Assembly: GCF_036088315.1 (NCBI RefSeq)
Contig: NZ_CP107996.1
Location: 248,001 to 312,000 of the forward strand
Direction of reading: 5' to 3'
From: Streptomyces sp. NBC_00344
Lineage (GTDB): Bacteria > Actinomycetota > Actinomycetes > Streptomycetales > Streptomycetaceae
DNA: 64,000 nucleotides
Shown in pieces: positions 8,145 through 16,628 of this stretch. Position 1 is the stretch's first letter, and the number at the start of each line of letters is the position of its first letter. The notes below the pieces were generated by a model that saw only the letters and a program-made list of their open reading frames with translations, was not told the origin of the DNA and ran no database searches. The translations under genes were made by a program, and so were the position numbers.

Positions 8145-9827
8145 ATGGCCTCTACCCAGGGAGTCTCCGTCACGGACACTCAGCAACGCCCCATGTCCGA
8201 CGTGTGGGGCGCGGCCCCGTGTCCTGTGATCGTCGCCGACCCCGGCGGCATCGTAGTCGGGGTGAACAGGGCTGCCGCCCTCCTGCTGGAGGGCGTGGCG
8301 CCCGGGGTCACCATGGCCGACGCGGTCCCGGACTGGCTGGCCCAGGCCCACCACGCGGCGGCCCTGGGCGCGAAGCTGCCCGGCGGGGACACCGAGGACG
8401 CTGGAGCATCTCCATCGGTCTCAGGACCTATCCAGGCGCACAGCTTCGAGGCACATCCGACTCGTGGCCAGGACGGGAACGTGGTGTGGTGGCTGGTCGA
8501 CAACACCGGGCTGCGGCTCGCTGAGGAGGCGCTCGCCACGGAGCGGCGGCGCACGACCTTCCTCGCTGAGGCCTCCAATATTCTTCTGGCCTCGTTGAAC
8601 ACCGACCGGTGCATGCTCGCCACCGCGCAGTTGGCTTCCGAATATCTGGCGGACGTGGCGGTCGTCGTGACCCCCGCGACGGGACACAAGCTGCCCGTCG
8701 CACGCGCCGTCGCGGGCCACGACGTCACCCGCTCCGTGATCGCGGCGGACCCGTCCCACCTGCCGGGCCTGAGCGAGGCGCTCCAGGGGTTCCCGCCCGT
8801 CCCCTCACGCTGGATCGACCCCGCGACGCTGCCCGAGTGGGTGCTTCCGGAGGACTTCACCGGAACGGTCGGATCGGTCGTCATCACGCCTTTGCCCGGC
8901 CATGGCATGCCCGCAGGAGCCTTGATCCTGCTGCGCGGCACGGGAGAGAGCGGCTTCACCGAGAACGAGGAGATCTTCGCCCGGCTCTTCGCCGGGCGGG
9001 TCGGTGCCGCCCTGTCCGCCGCGCGCCTCTACGCGGAGCAGAGCGACATCACCCAGACGCTCATGCGTGACCTCCTGCCGCCCCGGCTCCACCGGATCAA
9101 CGGAGTGGAGTTCGCCGGTGGTTACCACCCCTCCGGGGCCAGGGAGCGGGTGGGCGGAGACTTCTACGACGTGCATCCCGGCAGCACAGCGGACGAGGCA
9201 TCCCTCGTCGTCCTGGGCGACGTATGCGGCAAGGGTCTGGACGCGGCTGTCCTCACGGGCAAGATCCGCAACACCCTGCAGGCATTGGTGCCCATGGCCG
9301 ACGACCACGAACGGATGCTGCAGCTCCTCAACGGGGCGCTCCTCAGCTCGCACCACACGCGCTTCGCGACGATGGTCATGGCCTCGGTCCAGCGTGCGGA
9401 GAACCAGGTGCGGCTGCGTCTGACCTCGGCCGGCCACCCCACACCACTGGTGGTCCGCACCGACGGCAGTGTCGAGGAGATCCACACCTACGGCACTCTG
9501 GTCGGAGCCCTCCCGAACATCGAGGCGCATTCCGTGGAAACGGTGCTCCAGCCCGGCGAGACGTGCCTCCTTTACACCGACGGCATCACCGAGGCCCGCG
9601 GTGGACCGCTCGGCACGGAGATGTACGGCGAGGAACGCCTGAAGCTCGCCCTCGCGGAATGCGCGGACATGCCGAGTGAAGCGGTCGTCGAGCGGATTCA
9701 GATGCTCGCCTCCCAGTGGGTACGCGACGGCAGCCACGACGACATGGCAGTGGTCGCGATCACCGCACCCCGTACCACCCATCTCAGCGCGGTGAACGGG
9801 CATACACGGGGCAGGTACACCGCATGA
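8145..9827 (+). CDS. PAS-GAF-PP2C phosphatase (SpoIIE/RsbU type)
   Basis: The 560-residue protein has an N-terminal PAS-like domain (about 15-110), a GAF domain (about 130-300) and a canonical SpoIIE phosphatase domain (about 310-550) with VGGDFYDV, GDVCGKGLDAAVL, SAGHPTPLVV, YTDGITEARG and DDMAVVAI. All metal-binding Asp motifs are intact, unlike the phosphatase upstream. It should dephosphorylate a STAS anti-anti-sigma factor. Its stop overlaps the start of the B12-binding gene (ATGA at 9824-9827), and that gene overlaps a STAS gene, giving a tight three-gene operon. Start at 8145 is supported by family-like sequence rather than a strong ribosome-binding site; ATG at 8193 is possible. Confidence 0.85.
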   Translation: MASTQGVSVTDTQQRPMSDVWGAAPCPVIVADPGGIVVGVNRAAALLLEGVAPGVTMADAVPDWLAQAHHAAALGAKLPGGDTEDAGASPSVSGPIQAHSFEAHPTRGQDGNVVWWLVDNTGLRLAEEALATERRRTTFLAEASNILLASLNTDRCMLATAQLASEYLADVAVVVTPATGHKLPVARAVAGHDVTRSVIAADPSHLPGLSEALQGFPPVPSRWIDPATLPEWVLPEDFTGTVGSVVITPLPGHGMPAGALILLRGTGESGFTENEEIFARLFAGRVGAALSAARLYAEQSDITQTLMRDLLPPRLHRINGVEFAGGYHPSGARERVGGDFYDVHPGSTADEASLVVLGDVCGKGLDAAVLTGKIRNTLQALVPMADDHERMLQLLNGALLSSHHTRFATMVMASVQRAENQVRLRLTSAGHPTPLVVRTDGSVEEIHTYGTLVGALPNIEAHSVETVLQPGETCLLYTDGITEARGGPLGTEMYGEERLKLALAECADMPSEAVVERIQMLASQWVRDGSHDDMAVVAITAPRTTHLSAVNGHTRGRYTA

Positions 9828-10918
9828 ACGCAACTACCGCCGTCGTGGGCGGCGCCCAGGCATTGCGGGACGAGATGTGGGAGGCGGTCACCGGTCGCGA
9901 CGAATTCGGCGCCGCGAGCATCGCCTTCGCCGCACTGGACAGCGGCATGGAAGCCGAGACAGTCCTGCTGGACGTCATCGCTCCGGTGCAGGCAAAGGTC
10001 GGCACCGAATGGGCCGCCAACCGCCTGACCGTCGCCCAGGAGCACGCTGCCAGCGCGATAGCCGAGCGCGTCATAGCCGCCCTCGCCCACCACCCCGCCA
10101 CCCGCACCACACCCGGCCCGGGCCGGATCACCGTGGCCTGCGTGGACCGGGAATGGCACGTCCTGCCGGCGCGCCTCCTCGCCGAAGTCCTGACGCTGCG
10201 GGGCTGGCAGGTCGACTTCCTCGGTGCTCAGGTACCCACCCCGCACCTGATCGCACACCTCCACAACAGCGGTGCGGACGCGGTCGCCCTGTCCTCCTCG
10301 ATTCCCACCCGGCTGCCCACAGCGCACGCCGCGATCACCGCGTGCCGGGCCGTCGGCGTACCCGTCCTGGCCGGCGGCGCGGCTTTCGGACCGGACGGCC
10401 GCTACGCACGTCTGCTCGGCGCCAACGCCTGGGCCCCCGATGCGCGCAGCGCCGCCCAGCAGCTCGCTGACGGCATCCCCGCCCCCGGGCTCGCCACCGG
10501 GCGGCAGCAGATCGACGACCTGCCCCATCTCACCGACCAGGAATACACCCTCGTCGCCCGCTCCCAAGCGCAGCTCGTCAGGGAAGTCCTGACGCAGCTG
10601 GAGAAGCGTTTCCCGGCGATGGCCGCCTATACCGATCAGCAACGCCAGCACACAGCCGAAGACATCGCGCACATCGTCGAGTTCCTGGCCGTCGCCCTCT
10701 ACACCGACGACGACGATCTGTTCACCACCTTCGTGACCTGGACCGCCGGCATCCTCACCGCCCGGCACGTCCCCGCGCGATCCCTGCAGCCCGCCCTCGG
10801 CGTCCTGAAAGCCGAACTCAAGGACTTCCCCCGATGTACCAGGCTGCTCGACGCGGCATGTCTTGCCCTGGACAGCGCCCTGCTCACAACCGGCCAGAAC
10901 CCCGGAGCCTCCGCATGA
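9824..10918 (+). CDS. B12-binding-domain protein of a partner-switching operon
   Basis: The 364-residue protein has a helical segment (about 1-95) and a Rossmann-like cobalamin-binding-type domain (about 100-225), in the order seen in MerR-less CarH/LitR and methionine-synthase modules. The canonical DxHxxG lower-ligand motif appears as DREWHVLP, keeping the His but not the Gly. Residues about 235-355 form a second helical domain. It is translationally coupled on both sides, to a PAS-GAF-PP2C phosphatase and a STAS protein. It may sense cobalamin, light through cobalamin, or another ligand and feed the sigma-factor switch; the sensing role is inferred. Confidence 0.75.
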   Translation: MNATTAVVGGAQALRDEMWEAVTGRDEFGAASIAFAALDSGMEAETVLLDVIAPVQAKVGTEWAANRLTVAQEHAASAIAERVIAALAHHPATRTTPGPGRITVACVDREWHVLPARLLAEVLTLRGWQVDFLGAQVPTPHLIAHLHNSGADAVALSSSIPTRLPTAHAAITACRAVGVPVLAGGAAFGPDGRYARLLGANAWAPDARSAAQQLADGIPAPGLATGRQQIDDLPHLTDQEYTLVARSQAQLVREVLTQLEKRFPAMAAYTDQQRQHTAEDIAHIVEFLAVALYTDDDDLFTTFVTWTAGILTARHVPARSLQPALGVLKAELKDFPRCTRLLDAACLALDSALLTTGQNPGASA

Positions 10919-11343
10919 CCTCCCTGCCCCGCCCGCCCTTCACCGTCACCGTTGAAGCCGGGCCGGGCACCGCACACCTGCGGCTCGAAGGCGACCTGGA
11001 CTACGACACCAGCGGCGAACTGGTCCAGCGGACCGACCGATGCCTGGCCGAGCACCCGGACCTGCGCCAACTGCATCTCGACTGCGCGGAGCTCCGGCTC
11101 TGCGACTCGATGGGCGTCTCCACGTTTCTGATGATCCACCGACTCGCCACCGCCCGCGAGGTGCGGCTCCACCTCGACAATCCGCCGCCCTTCCTGGAAC
11201 GGATCCTGGGCATCACAGGAATCCGGACGCTCTTCACCACGAACCGGGAAGTCCCTCAGGCGGAAGAGACGCAGGCCGAATCGGGTACACCACCAACCTC
11301 GCCACTGTTCAACGCCACTCCCCCTCAGGGGCCCGGCCGGTAG
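10915..11343 (+). CDS. STAS-domain anti-sigma factor antagonist
   Basis: The 142-residue protein is a STAS domain (about 8-110) with LDCAELRLCDSMGVSTFL at about 57-74, keeping the Asp-Ser pair at the phospho-acceptor site, followed by a disordered tail. The gene overlaps the B12-binding gene by 4 bases (ATGA) and closes the phosphatase-sensor-STAS operon. In the family, the unphosphorylated form binds an anti-sigma kinase and frees a sigma factor; the phosphatase two genes upstream is the likely activating partner. Confidence 0.88.
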   Translation: MTSLPRPPFTVTVEAGPGTAHLRLEGDLDYDTSGELVQRTDRCLAEHPDLRQLHLDCAELRLCDSMGVSTFLMIHRLATAREVRLHLDNPPPFLERILGITGIRTLFTTNREVPQAEETQAESGTPPTSPLFNATPPQGPGR

Positions 11344-11934
11344 ATGCTGTCCCCCCCTTGGGTGTTCGGCGTCGCCGCCCTCCCGGTGCCCGGGTCCAGG
11401 TCAGTCCCGCCGGCGCCCGTGCTGACGTCCCTGGTCTGCGTACCGAAGAACGGCATGACGCCCTTCCACCCCGTCACCGGCGGCCCATGGGGCGACCTGG
11501 CTGATTTCGAGAGCGAACCCCGGCACCGAGACCTGGCCGTACAGTCCCGTCGTACGAACGCCCGTGGCGCCGTGGTCGCGGCGCACGCGTGGGTCGGCGG
11601 GGCGCCGGCGGCAGCGCTGCCGTGGCATCCCTCGCACGAGGCTCCGACGTGGTGGGAGGACTTCCTGCGGCGCCCACTCCCGACCGCCCAAGTGGGGCCG
11701 TGCGCCGACTGGGACACGGTGATCCGGGCAGTCCACGAGCCTGGCCCCGGCACCACAGGAGTGTGGGTCCGTCGTGAGCTGTACGGCGTCGAAGCCACGG
11801 GCCATCTGCTGTACGCACACAACAAGAACGGCCGGGTGGCACTGCTCGGCCCCCAGACGCAGCGCCTTGCCCTGCTGGAAACCGAGAACGTCCGGGAGGT
11901 CATGTTCGCGCGCATTCTGCCGCCGCCCGCGTAG
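11344..11934 (+). CDS. Probable papain-like toxin-domain remnant (glutamine deamidase type)
   Basis: The 196-codon frame begins directly after the STAS stop codon. Its C-terminal half contains VRRELYGVEATGHLLYAHN and NGRVALLGPQT, which resemble the His/Asp-containing strands of polymorphic papain-like toxin domains (Tox-PL; G-H-x-x-x-x-x-N then a D-P-Q-type strand). The usual catalytic Cys segment is not obvious, and the N-terminus has no known domain, so it may be a degraded or divergent toxin. No ribosome-binding site is strong; ATG at 11455 is an alternative. No adjacent immunity gene is recognised. The family assignment is tentative. Confidence 0.45.
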   Translation: MLSPPWVFGVAALPVPGSRSVPPAPVLTSLVCVPKNGMTPFHPVTGGPWGDLADFESEPRHRDLAVQSRRTNARGAVVAAHAWVGGAPAAALPWHPSHEAPTWWEDFLRRPLPTAQVGPCADWDTVIRAVHEPGPGTTGVWVRRELYGVEATGHLLYAHNKNGRVALLGPQTQRLALLETENVREVMFARILPPPA

Positions 11935-12075
11935 CGCCGCCGACGGAAGTGCTAGTGGCGCGTCGGCCCTGCGATGCCGCCACCGCTGTACGGGACCGCG
12001 ACGGCCGACCGTCTCCTGACGCGAGTCCCGATCTCCGACGTTGTGGGAATGCGGGCCGTGCACCAGAATGCGGGA

Positions 12076-12714
12076 ATGACGGGTGAACTCGAGCCGGCTG
12101 AGGGCTCTGCCGGGGAAGGCACCACGCGCGGGCTGCGCGCATCCGACCTGGACCGGGACCAGGTCGTGGAGATCCTGCAGGTTGCCGCGGGCGACGGCCG
12201 GATCACTGCAGCTGAGCTGGACGAGCGCCTGGACGCCGCGTTGTCCGCCCGCACCTTCGACGACCTGGCGTCGCTGACCGCCGACCTGCCATCCGAAGGC
12301 ATGCCCCCACGAGCCAGAGATCTGGTCCGCATCGACCAGCGTTTCGGGGATGTCACACGCACCGGGCGCTGGCTGGTTCCGCGCCGTATGGAGATCCGCC
12401 TGACATTCGGCGAAGCGAAGCTCGACTTCACCGATGCGATGATCACCCACAACACCCTTCATATCGATGTCGACCTGCGCATCGGGGGAAATCTGATCCT
12501 GGTGACCAGGCCGGGGATCGAAGTCGACACCGACCAACTGGAGCGCGGCAGCGGCGATGTCAAGATCCGGCCCGCATCCGGCCCGGATACTCCCGTCACC
12601 CTCCGCGTGCAACTGACAGGACGGTCCCGCGGAGGCGACATCATCGCCCGGCCCCCGCGGCGCAGGTTCTCGGAGTGGCTCCGCCCTCCTGCGCCACGAG
12701 GTATCGGCCGCTGA
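12076..12714 (+). CDS. DUF1707 SHOCT-like domain protein
   Basis: The 212-residue protein starts with an acidic leader followed by a DUF1707 domain (about 18-75: LRASDLDRDQVVEIL, then DGRITAAELDERLDAALSA and TADLP). The C-terminal half (about 85-200) is beta-rich and resembles the LiaF/DUF2154-type envelope-stress domain. No transmembrane helix lies between them, unlike many family members, so the protein is probably cytoplasmic. Its role is unknown; the C-terminal domain points to cell-envelope stress. It is convergent with the reductase gene. Confidence 0.8.
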   Translation: MTGELEPAEGSAGEGTTRGLRASDLDRDQVVEILQVAAGDGRITAAELDERLDAALSARTFDDLASLTADLPSEGMPPRARDLVRIDQRFGDVTRTGRWLVPRRMEIRLTFGEAKLDFTDAMITHNTLHIDVDLRIGGNLILVTRPGIEVDTDQLERGSGDVKIRPASGPDTPVTLRVQLTGRSRGGDIIARPPRRRFSEWLRPPAPRGIGR

Positions 12715-12909
12715 GCGGCCCATCCGGAACACGCGCTCAACCGGTGGGGGCTGTTACCTGAGTTGACCGTCGCCGGTCCCGACGGTGCACGCGCAGCGAC
12801 CTGTGCTCCGGTTCCGGGGCCGAGCACCGCGTCGGCGCCCGGACCGGCCACGCGGCCCCGGCGTGGACAGCCGCTCGGCTCGCCCGGCATCCGTGACAAG
12901 CGGTGTCCC

Positions 12910-14589
12910 TCACAAGGGAAGGCGGCGAAATCGGCTGCCGGCTCGACGCAGCTCCGAGAGCGTGGCGAATTTGATCCGCGGGCGGCCGGCAGCCTGTCCG
13001 TTCGCCCGCTCCACTCGGTCGACTGCCAGCATCTCGCGGAGCCCGACGGCTCCCGGCTTCTGCCGGCGCACCAGGCGAGCGAAGTCCCTGCTCGTTCCTG
13101 TCGGTGCGGGCAGAAGATCGTCGGCCGCGTCGTCCATCATGGCGTCGACGGTCTCCGCCGCGCAGGTGCGGTTGGTGCCGATCCCGCCCGACGGTCCGCG
13201 TTTTGCCCAGCCGACGACATAGGTTGCCGGCAGTGGTCCGTCCGATCCGGTGTCGATCACCCGTCCGGCGCGGTGGGGCACGGTGCCGGTCGCAGGGTCG
13301 AAGGGCAGGCCGGGAATCGGGACACCCCGGTGGCCGATGGACCTGATCACGAGCGTCGCGGCGATCGTTTCCTGCTCGCCGGTCCGTTCCACGTGCGTCG
13401 TTCCGTCGCGGTCGCTCACGGTGTTGCGGGCGACGCGGACCGATTCGACCCTGCCGTCACCGCGCAGCTCCGTCGGCGAGGAGAAGAAGCGAAGGACGAT
13501 CCGTCGTCCGCCTGAGGGCGGCACGGTCAGGTCCACCTCTTGCATGGCGATGCCGTCGAGGAGCGCCGCTTTGGATGATGGAGCCGCCGCCGTGACAGCG
13601 CTGCGGACATCGGGGTGGTCGTCAACAACCAGGGTGACCCCCGGAAGACGCCCCAGAGCGAGGAACTCCGCGCGCGTGTAGGCCGCATGCCCGGGTCCCC
13701 TGCGTCCGAGCAGAACGACCTCGCGGACTCTGCTCGCGCGAAGTGCGGCAAGGGCGTGGTCGGAGATGTCGGTCCTGGCGAGCTGTTCCGGGTCGGACAC
13801 GAGGATGCGTGCCACGTCCAGGGCCACGTTGCCGTTGCCCACGACCACGACCCGTTCCGCTGACAGGTCGACGGCGGTGGCCGGGACTGTGGGGTCGGCG
13901 TTGTACCAGCCGACGAACGTCGTCGCGGCGACGCTCCCGGTAGCGTCTTCGCCGGGAATGTTCAGGGCGCGGTCGGCTGACGCACCCACTGCGTAGACGA
14001 CGGCGTGGTGGTGGGCGGCGATCTGCGCGTGGGTCAGGTCCTTGCCGACCTCCACGTTGAGATGCATCCGCAGTCGTGGGTGCCGGTACAGCCCGGCGAA
14101 GGCGTCGGCGATCCGTTTCGTCGACTGATGGTCCGGCGCCACGCCGTGTCGTATCAGGCCGCCGGGCACCGGCAGTCGGTCGATCATCGTCACCTCGGCG
14201 CCGACGGCGCGCAGGAGCGACTGCGCGGTGTAGTTGGCGGCAGGCCCGGTGCCGACGACGGCGATACGGAGAGTCCCGGCCTCTTGCGGCACGGAACGGG
14301 GGAAGTGCGGTTCGCCCCAGGTGTTGTCGGAGGGATGGGCCTCGTAGTACTGCTGGTTGAGACGGGCGTAGCCGGAGTCGGGCCCGACAAGGCTGTCCAC
14401 CGGGAAAATCGCCTCAACCGGGCACGCGTCCGCGCAGGCACCGCAGTCGATGCACGTCTGTGGATCGACGTACAGCATCTCGGTGGTGCCGAAGGCCGGA
14501 TCGTCCGGAGTGGGGTGAATGCAGTTGACCGGACAGACCGACACGCAGGACGCGTCGTTGCAGCAGGTCTGGGTGATTGCGTAGGCCAT
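12910..14589 (-). CDS. Ferredoxin fused to ferredoxin-NADP+ reductase (FprB-like)
   Basis: The 559-residue protein starts with a ferredoxin domain (about 1-85) containing two cluster-binding motifs, around CCNDASCVSVCP and CIDCGACADACP, followed by an adrenodoxin-reductase-like flavoprotein with a FAD dinucleotide motif (VVGTGPAANYTAQSLL, near 108) and an NADPH motif (VVVGNGNVALDVARIL, near 245). It should pass electrons from NADPH via FAD and Fe-S centres to an oxygenase. The diiron oxygenase gene lies 35 bases upstream on the same strand and is the obvious partner. Mycobacterial FprB has the same fusion. Confidence 0.93.
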   Translation of the reverse strand: MAYAITQTCCNDASCVSVCPVNCIHPTPDDPAFGTTEMLYVDPQTCIDCGACADACPVEAIFPVDSLVGPDSGYARLNQQYYEAHPSDNTWGEPHFPRSVPQEAGTLRIAVVGTGPAANYTAQSLLRAVGAEVTMIDRLPVPGGLIRHGVAPDHQSTKRIADAFAGLYRHPRLRMHLNVEVGKDLTHAQIAAHHHAVVYAVGASADRALNIPGEDATGSVAATTFVGWYNADPTVPATAVDLSAERVVVVGNGNVALDVARILVSDPEQLARTDISDHALAALRASRVREVVLLGRRGPGHAAYTRAEFLALGRLPGVTLVVDDHPDVRSAVTAAAPSSKAALLDGIAMQEVDLTVPPSGGRRIVLRFFSSPTELRGDGRVESVRVARNTVSDRDGTTHVERTGEQETIAATLVIRSIGHRGVPIPGLPFDPATGTVPHRAGRVIDTGSDGPLPATYVVGWAKRGPSGGIGTNRTCAAETVDAMMDDAADDLLPAPTGTSRDFARLVRRQKPGAVGLREMLAVDRVERANGQAAGRPRIKFATLSELRRAGSRFRRLPL

Positions 14590-14624
14590 GGCGCTGTGTC
14601 GTACTCCTTGCGGCGGCGGAGCGG

Positions 14625-15536
14625 TCAGAGCATGTGGATGCGCTTGTAGATGGACATCGCGGGGCGCGACAGCAGCCCGGCATCGGACAGGAAGTCCATC
14701 AGGTGCGCCGAACTTGAGCGCAGCATCGACTTGCGGTGTTCGCTGTCGCGGACCTCGGCGACTGCGCGTCGGGTGTCCAGACCCGCCGCCGCGTAGACGT
14801 CCTTGTTGACCATGTTCGTGACGATGACGGCTGCCACGATCGCGATGACCACGCTGCTTGCCTGGCGGCGCGCAGGGCCCGCCCCCGCCAGCCGCTCGCG
14901 CATCTCCTGGCGGGCGAACTTCATGTGGCGTGATTCCTCGACGACGTGGATCTTGGAGGTGGTCCGCACGATCGGCAGTACGTTCTCGCCGCGCATCCAG
15001 TCCCGTTGCATCACGTCGAGGATCTCCTCGGCGACCAGGATTCCGCCGTAGGCAACCTCGGCGGTGGCCAGCGTCTTGAATCCACGGGCAAGCTCGATGG
15101 CGCCTCGTGGGGGGAGGTAGGCGGGGGCGCCCATCTTCTCGCAGGCTCGCGCGAACATGATGGAGTGTCGGCACTCATCGGCGATCTCCGTGAGCGCGAA
15201 CCGGAACTGGGGGTTCACCGGATTCTTGACGTACTGGTCCCGGAGCACCATCTGCTGGAGGATCATCTCGAACCAGATGCCGGTACTCATGATCGAGCAC
15301 ACCTCGTGCCGGCTGAGTGTGACCTTCTGCTCGACGGTCATCTCGTTCCACAGGGGTGTGCCGTACAGCGTGCTCCACTCGGGATTGAGCCCGTACAGAT
15401 CGCCGGGCAGCGGCGAGTCCCAGTCGACCTCCACCGACGGGTCGTACGACAGCTTGGCGGCCGAGTCCAGCAGACGCCTCGAGGCGTCCTCGTCGGCCGT
15501 CGTGCGCGGGTGGGACTGAGTTCCCGTGTCAGTCAT
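14625..15536 (-). CDS. AurF-like non-haem diiron oxygenase
   Basis: The 303-residue protein carries the complete set of AurF-type iron ligands: an early Glu (LSRHEVCSI), E-x-x-H in ADECRHS, a Glu in VAEEILD, and H-x3-E-x2-H in KIHVVEESRH. AurF itself oxidises an arylamine to a nitro group; many actinobacterial relatives of unknown substrate pair with an FprB reductase, as here. The ATG at 15536 gives the family-like N-terminus. The gene is divergent from a TetR regulator, which probably represses this two-gene operon. Substrate is unknown, and the absence of surrounding biosynthetic genes argues for a lipid or detoxification role over antibiotic synthesis. Confidence 0.85.
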   Translation of the reverse strand: MTDTGTQSHPRTTADEDASRRLLDSAAKLSYDPSVEVDWDSPLPGDLYGLNPEWSTLYGTPLWNEMTVEQKVTLSRHEVCSIMSTGIWFEMILQQMVLRDQYVKNPVNPQFRFALTEIADECRHSIMFARACEKMGAPAYLPPRGAIELARGFKTLATAEVAYGGILVAEEILDVMQRDWMRGENVLPIVRTTSKIHVVEESRHMKFARQEMRERLAGAGPARRQASSVVIAIVAAVIVTNMVNKDVYAAAGLDTRRAVAEVRDSEHRKSMLRSSSAHLMDFLSDAGLLSRPAMSIYKRIHML

Positions 15537-16031
15537 GATCAGTACCTCCGATGCGTGGACACGGTCGGGTGTGGATGCTCTGCTGCTTACGGACGGCAGG
15601 TCCAACAGGTGATGCCGGCCGGTCAGCGTTCACTGCGCTTGGTGAGAGGGCCACCGGTGCGCGGGTCGAGCTTGAGCACGAGGTGCCCAGGCTCGAGCAG
15701 GAGCCGCCAGGCGTCGCCACGGGCCGCGCCCGCGAACGTCCGCCACCGCGTTCTCCCCGGTGGAGCCGGTGACCGGCTCGATGAACCGGCGGACCTTCTT
15801 GGATACGGCCCGCGACCTCCGCATCACCCGCTGTTCCCGCGTTCGAACCGGGCTGGGCGCCGTACTTCCGCGGCAACAGGACTCCTGCCCCCGCGGCCGG
15901 CCTTGCCATGTACGGCCTCCCCGCCATCGCTACGCTCGGACACTCTCATCACCTACTGTCCAGTAGTTAGACACTTGACCCTGGAATCGTCAATACTTTG
16001 GACAGTCATTGGTAGCTAAAGTGGGGGCACA
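15537..16031. other. Divergent promoter region with a possible gene remnant
   Basis: The right end holds the promoters and operator of the TetR/oxygenase divergon. The middle (about 15623-15830, minus strand) contains a frame ending EPGHLVLKLDPRTGGPLTK and then a stop codon. It reads like the tail of a real protein, but it has no start and neighbouring frames disagree, so it may be a decayed gene. Confidence 0.4.
15953..15966. promoter_or_regulatory. Inverted repeat, probable TetR operator
   Basis: CTACTG and CAGTAG form perfect 6-base arms around TC. A second copy of the half-site, GGACAGT at 16000-16006, faces the first in inverted orientation. The location upstream of the TetR gene and the divergent oxygenase operon fits an autoregulatory operator. 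Confidence 0.55.
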
Positions 16032-16628
16032 ATGACACGATTTCGCGAAAGTGTTCGGTCGCTGCTCCGCGAGCAGGTTCTGGACGCCGCCCATGAGCTC
16101 GTCGCTTCGGAAGGCTGGGGCAAGTTGCGCCTCGCCGGGGTCGCGCGTGCCGCCGGCGTGAGCCGACAGACCCTCTACAACGAGTTCGGGTCGAAGGAAG
16201 CCGTCGGGAAAGCACTGATCCAGCGGGAGTTGGAAGGCTTCCTGCTCGGCATCCAGCGGGAGCTCGACGCCCATCGCGACAACCTGGAGGCGGCAGCAAC
16301 GGCCGGGGTCGGCTTCACGCTCCGACAGGCGGTCGACAACTCGCTGATCAAAGCGGTCATGCTGGCCGCGCGCGGCGGTGAAGACGATCTGTTGCTCTAT
16401 CTGACCACGCGAGCCGAGCCCGTCTTCGACACTGCGATGGCCATGCTTGACGCCTATGCGACCGAGGCCTGGCCCGAGGTCGACGCCGAGTCCCGCAGCC
16501 TCGCTGTCGAGACCATCGTGCGGCTCACGGTCAGCCATATCGTCCAGCCCGGGGCATCACCCACACAGACGGCGCGGCGCATCGCACGCATCACAACGAG
16601 GATCGCCTACCCCACGGCAGGACACTGA
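16032..16628 (+). CDS. TetR/AcrR-family transcriptional regulator
   Basis: The 198-residue protein has an N-terminal helix-turn-helix (LRLAGVARAAGVSRQTLYNE at about 37-56) and a ligand-binding C-terminal domain that I cannot assign to a ligand. It is divergent from the diiron oxygenase/FprB operon with an inverted repeat between them, so it very likely represses that operon and itself. GTGGGGG precedes the ATG as a ribosome-binding site. Confidence 0.92.
   Translation: MTRFRESVRSLLREQVLDAAHELVASEGWGKLRLAGVARAAGVSRQTLYNEFGSKEAVGKALIQRELEGFLLGIQRELDAHRDNLEAAATAGVGFTLRQAVDNSLIKAVMLAARGGEDDLLLYLTTRAEPVFDTAMAMLDAYATEAWPEVDAESRSLAVETIVRLTVSHIVQPGASPTQTARRIARITTRIAYPTAGH

Noticed and set aside
9698..10768. 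Minus-strand open frame opposite the B12-binding gene
   Set aside because: Low-complexity antisense sequence; the plus-strand gene has family motifs and translational coupling.
11401..12732. Minus-strand open frame opposite the toxin remnant and DUF1707 genes
   Set aside because: The DUF1707 domain on the plus strand is clear, and the antisense frame has no recognisable domain.
13104..14649. Plus-strand frames opposite the FprB-like gene
   Set aside because: They lack ribosome-binding sites and motifs; the minus strand encodes a complete ferredoxin-reductase fusion.
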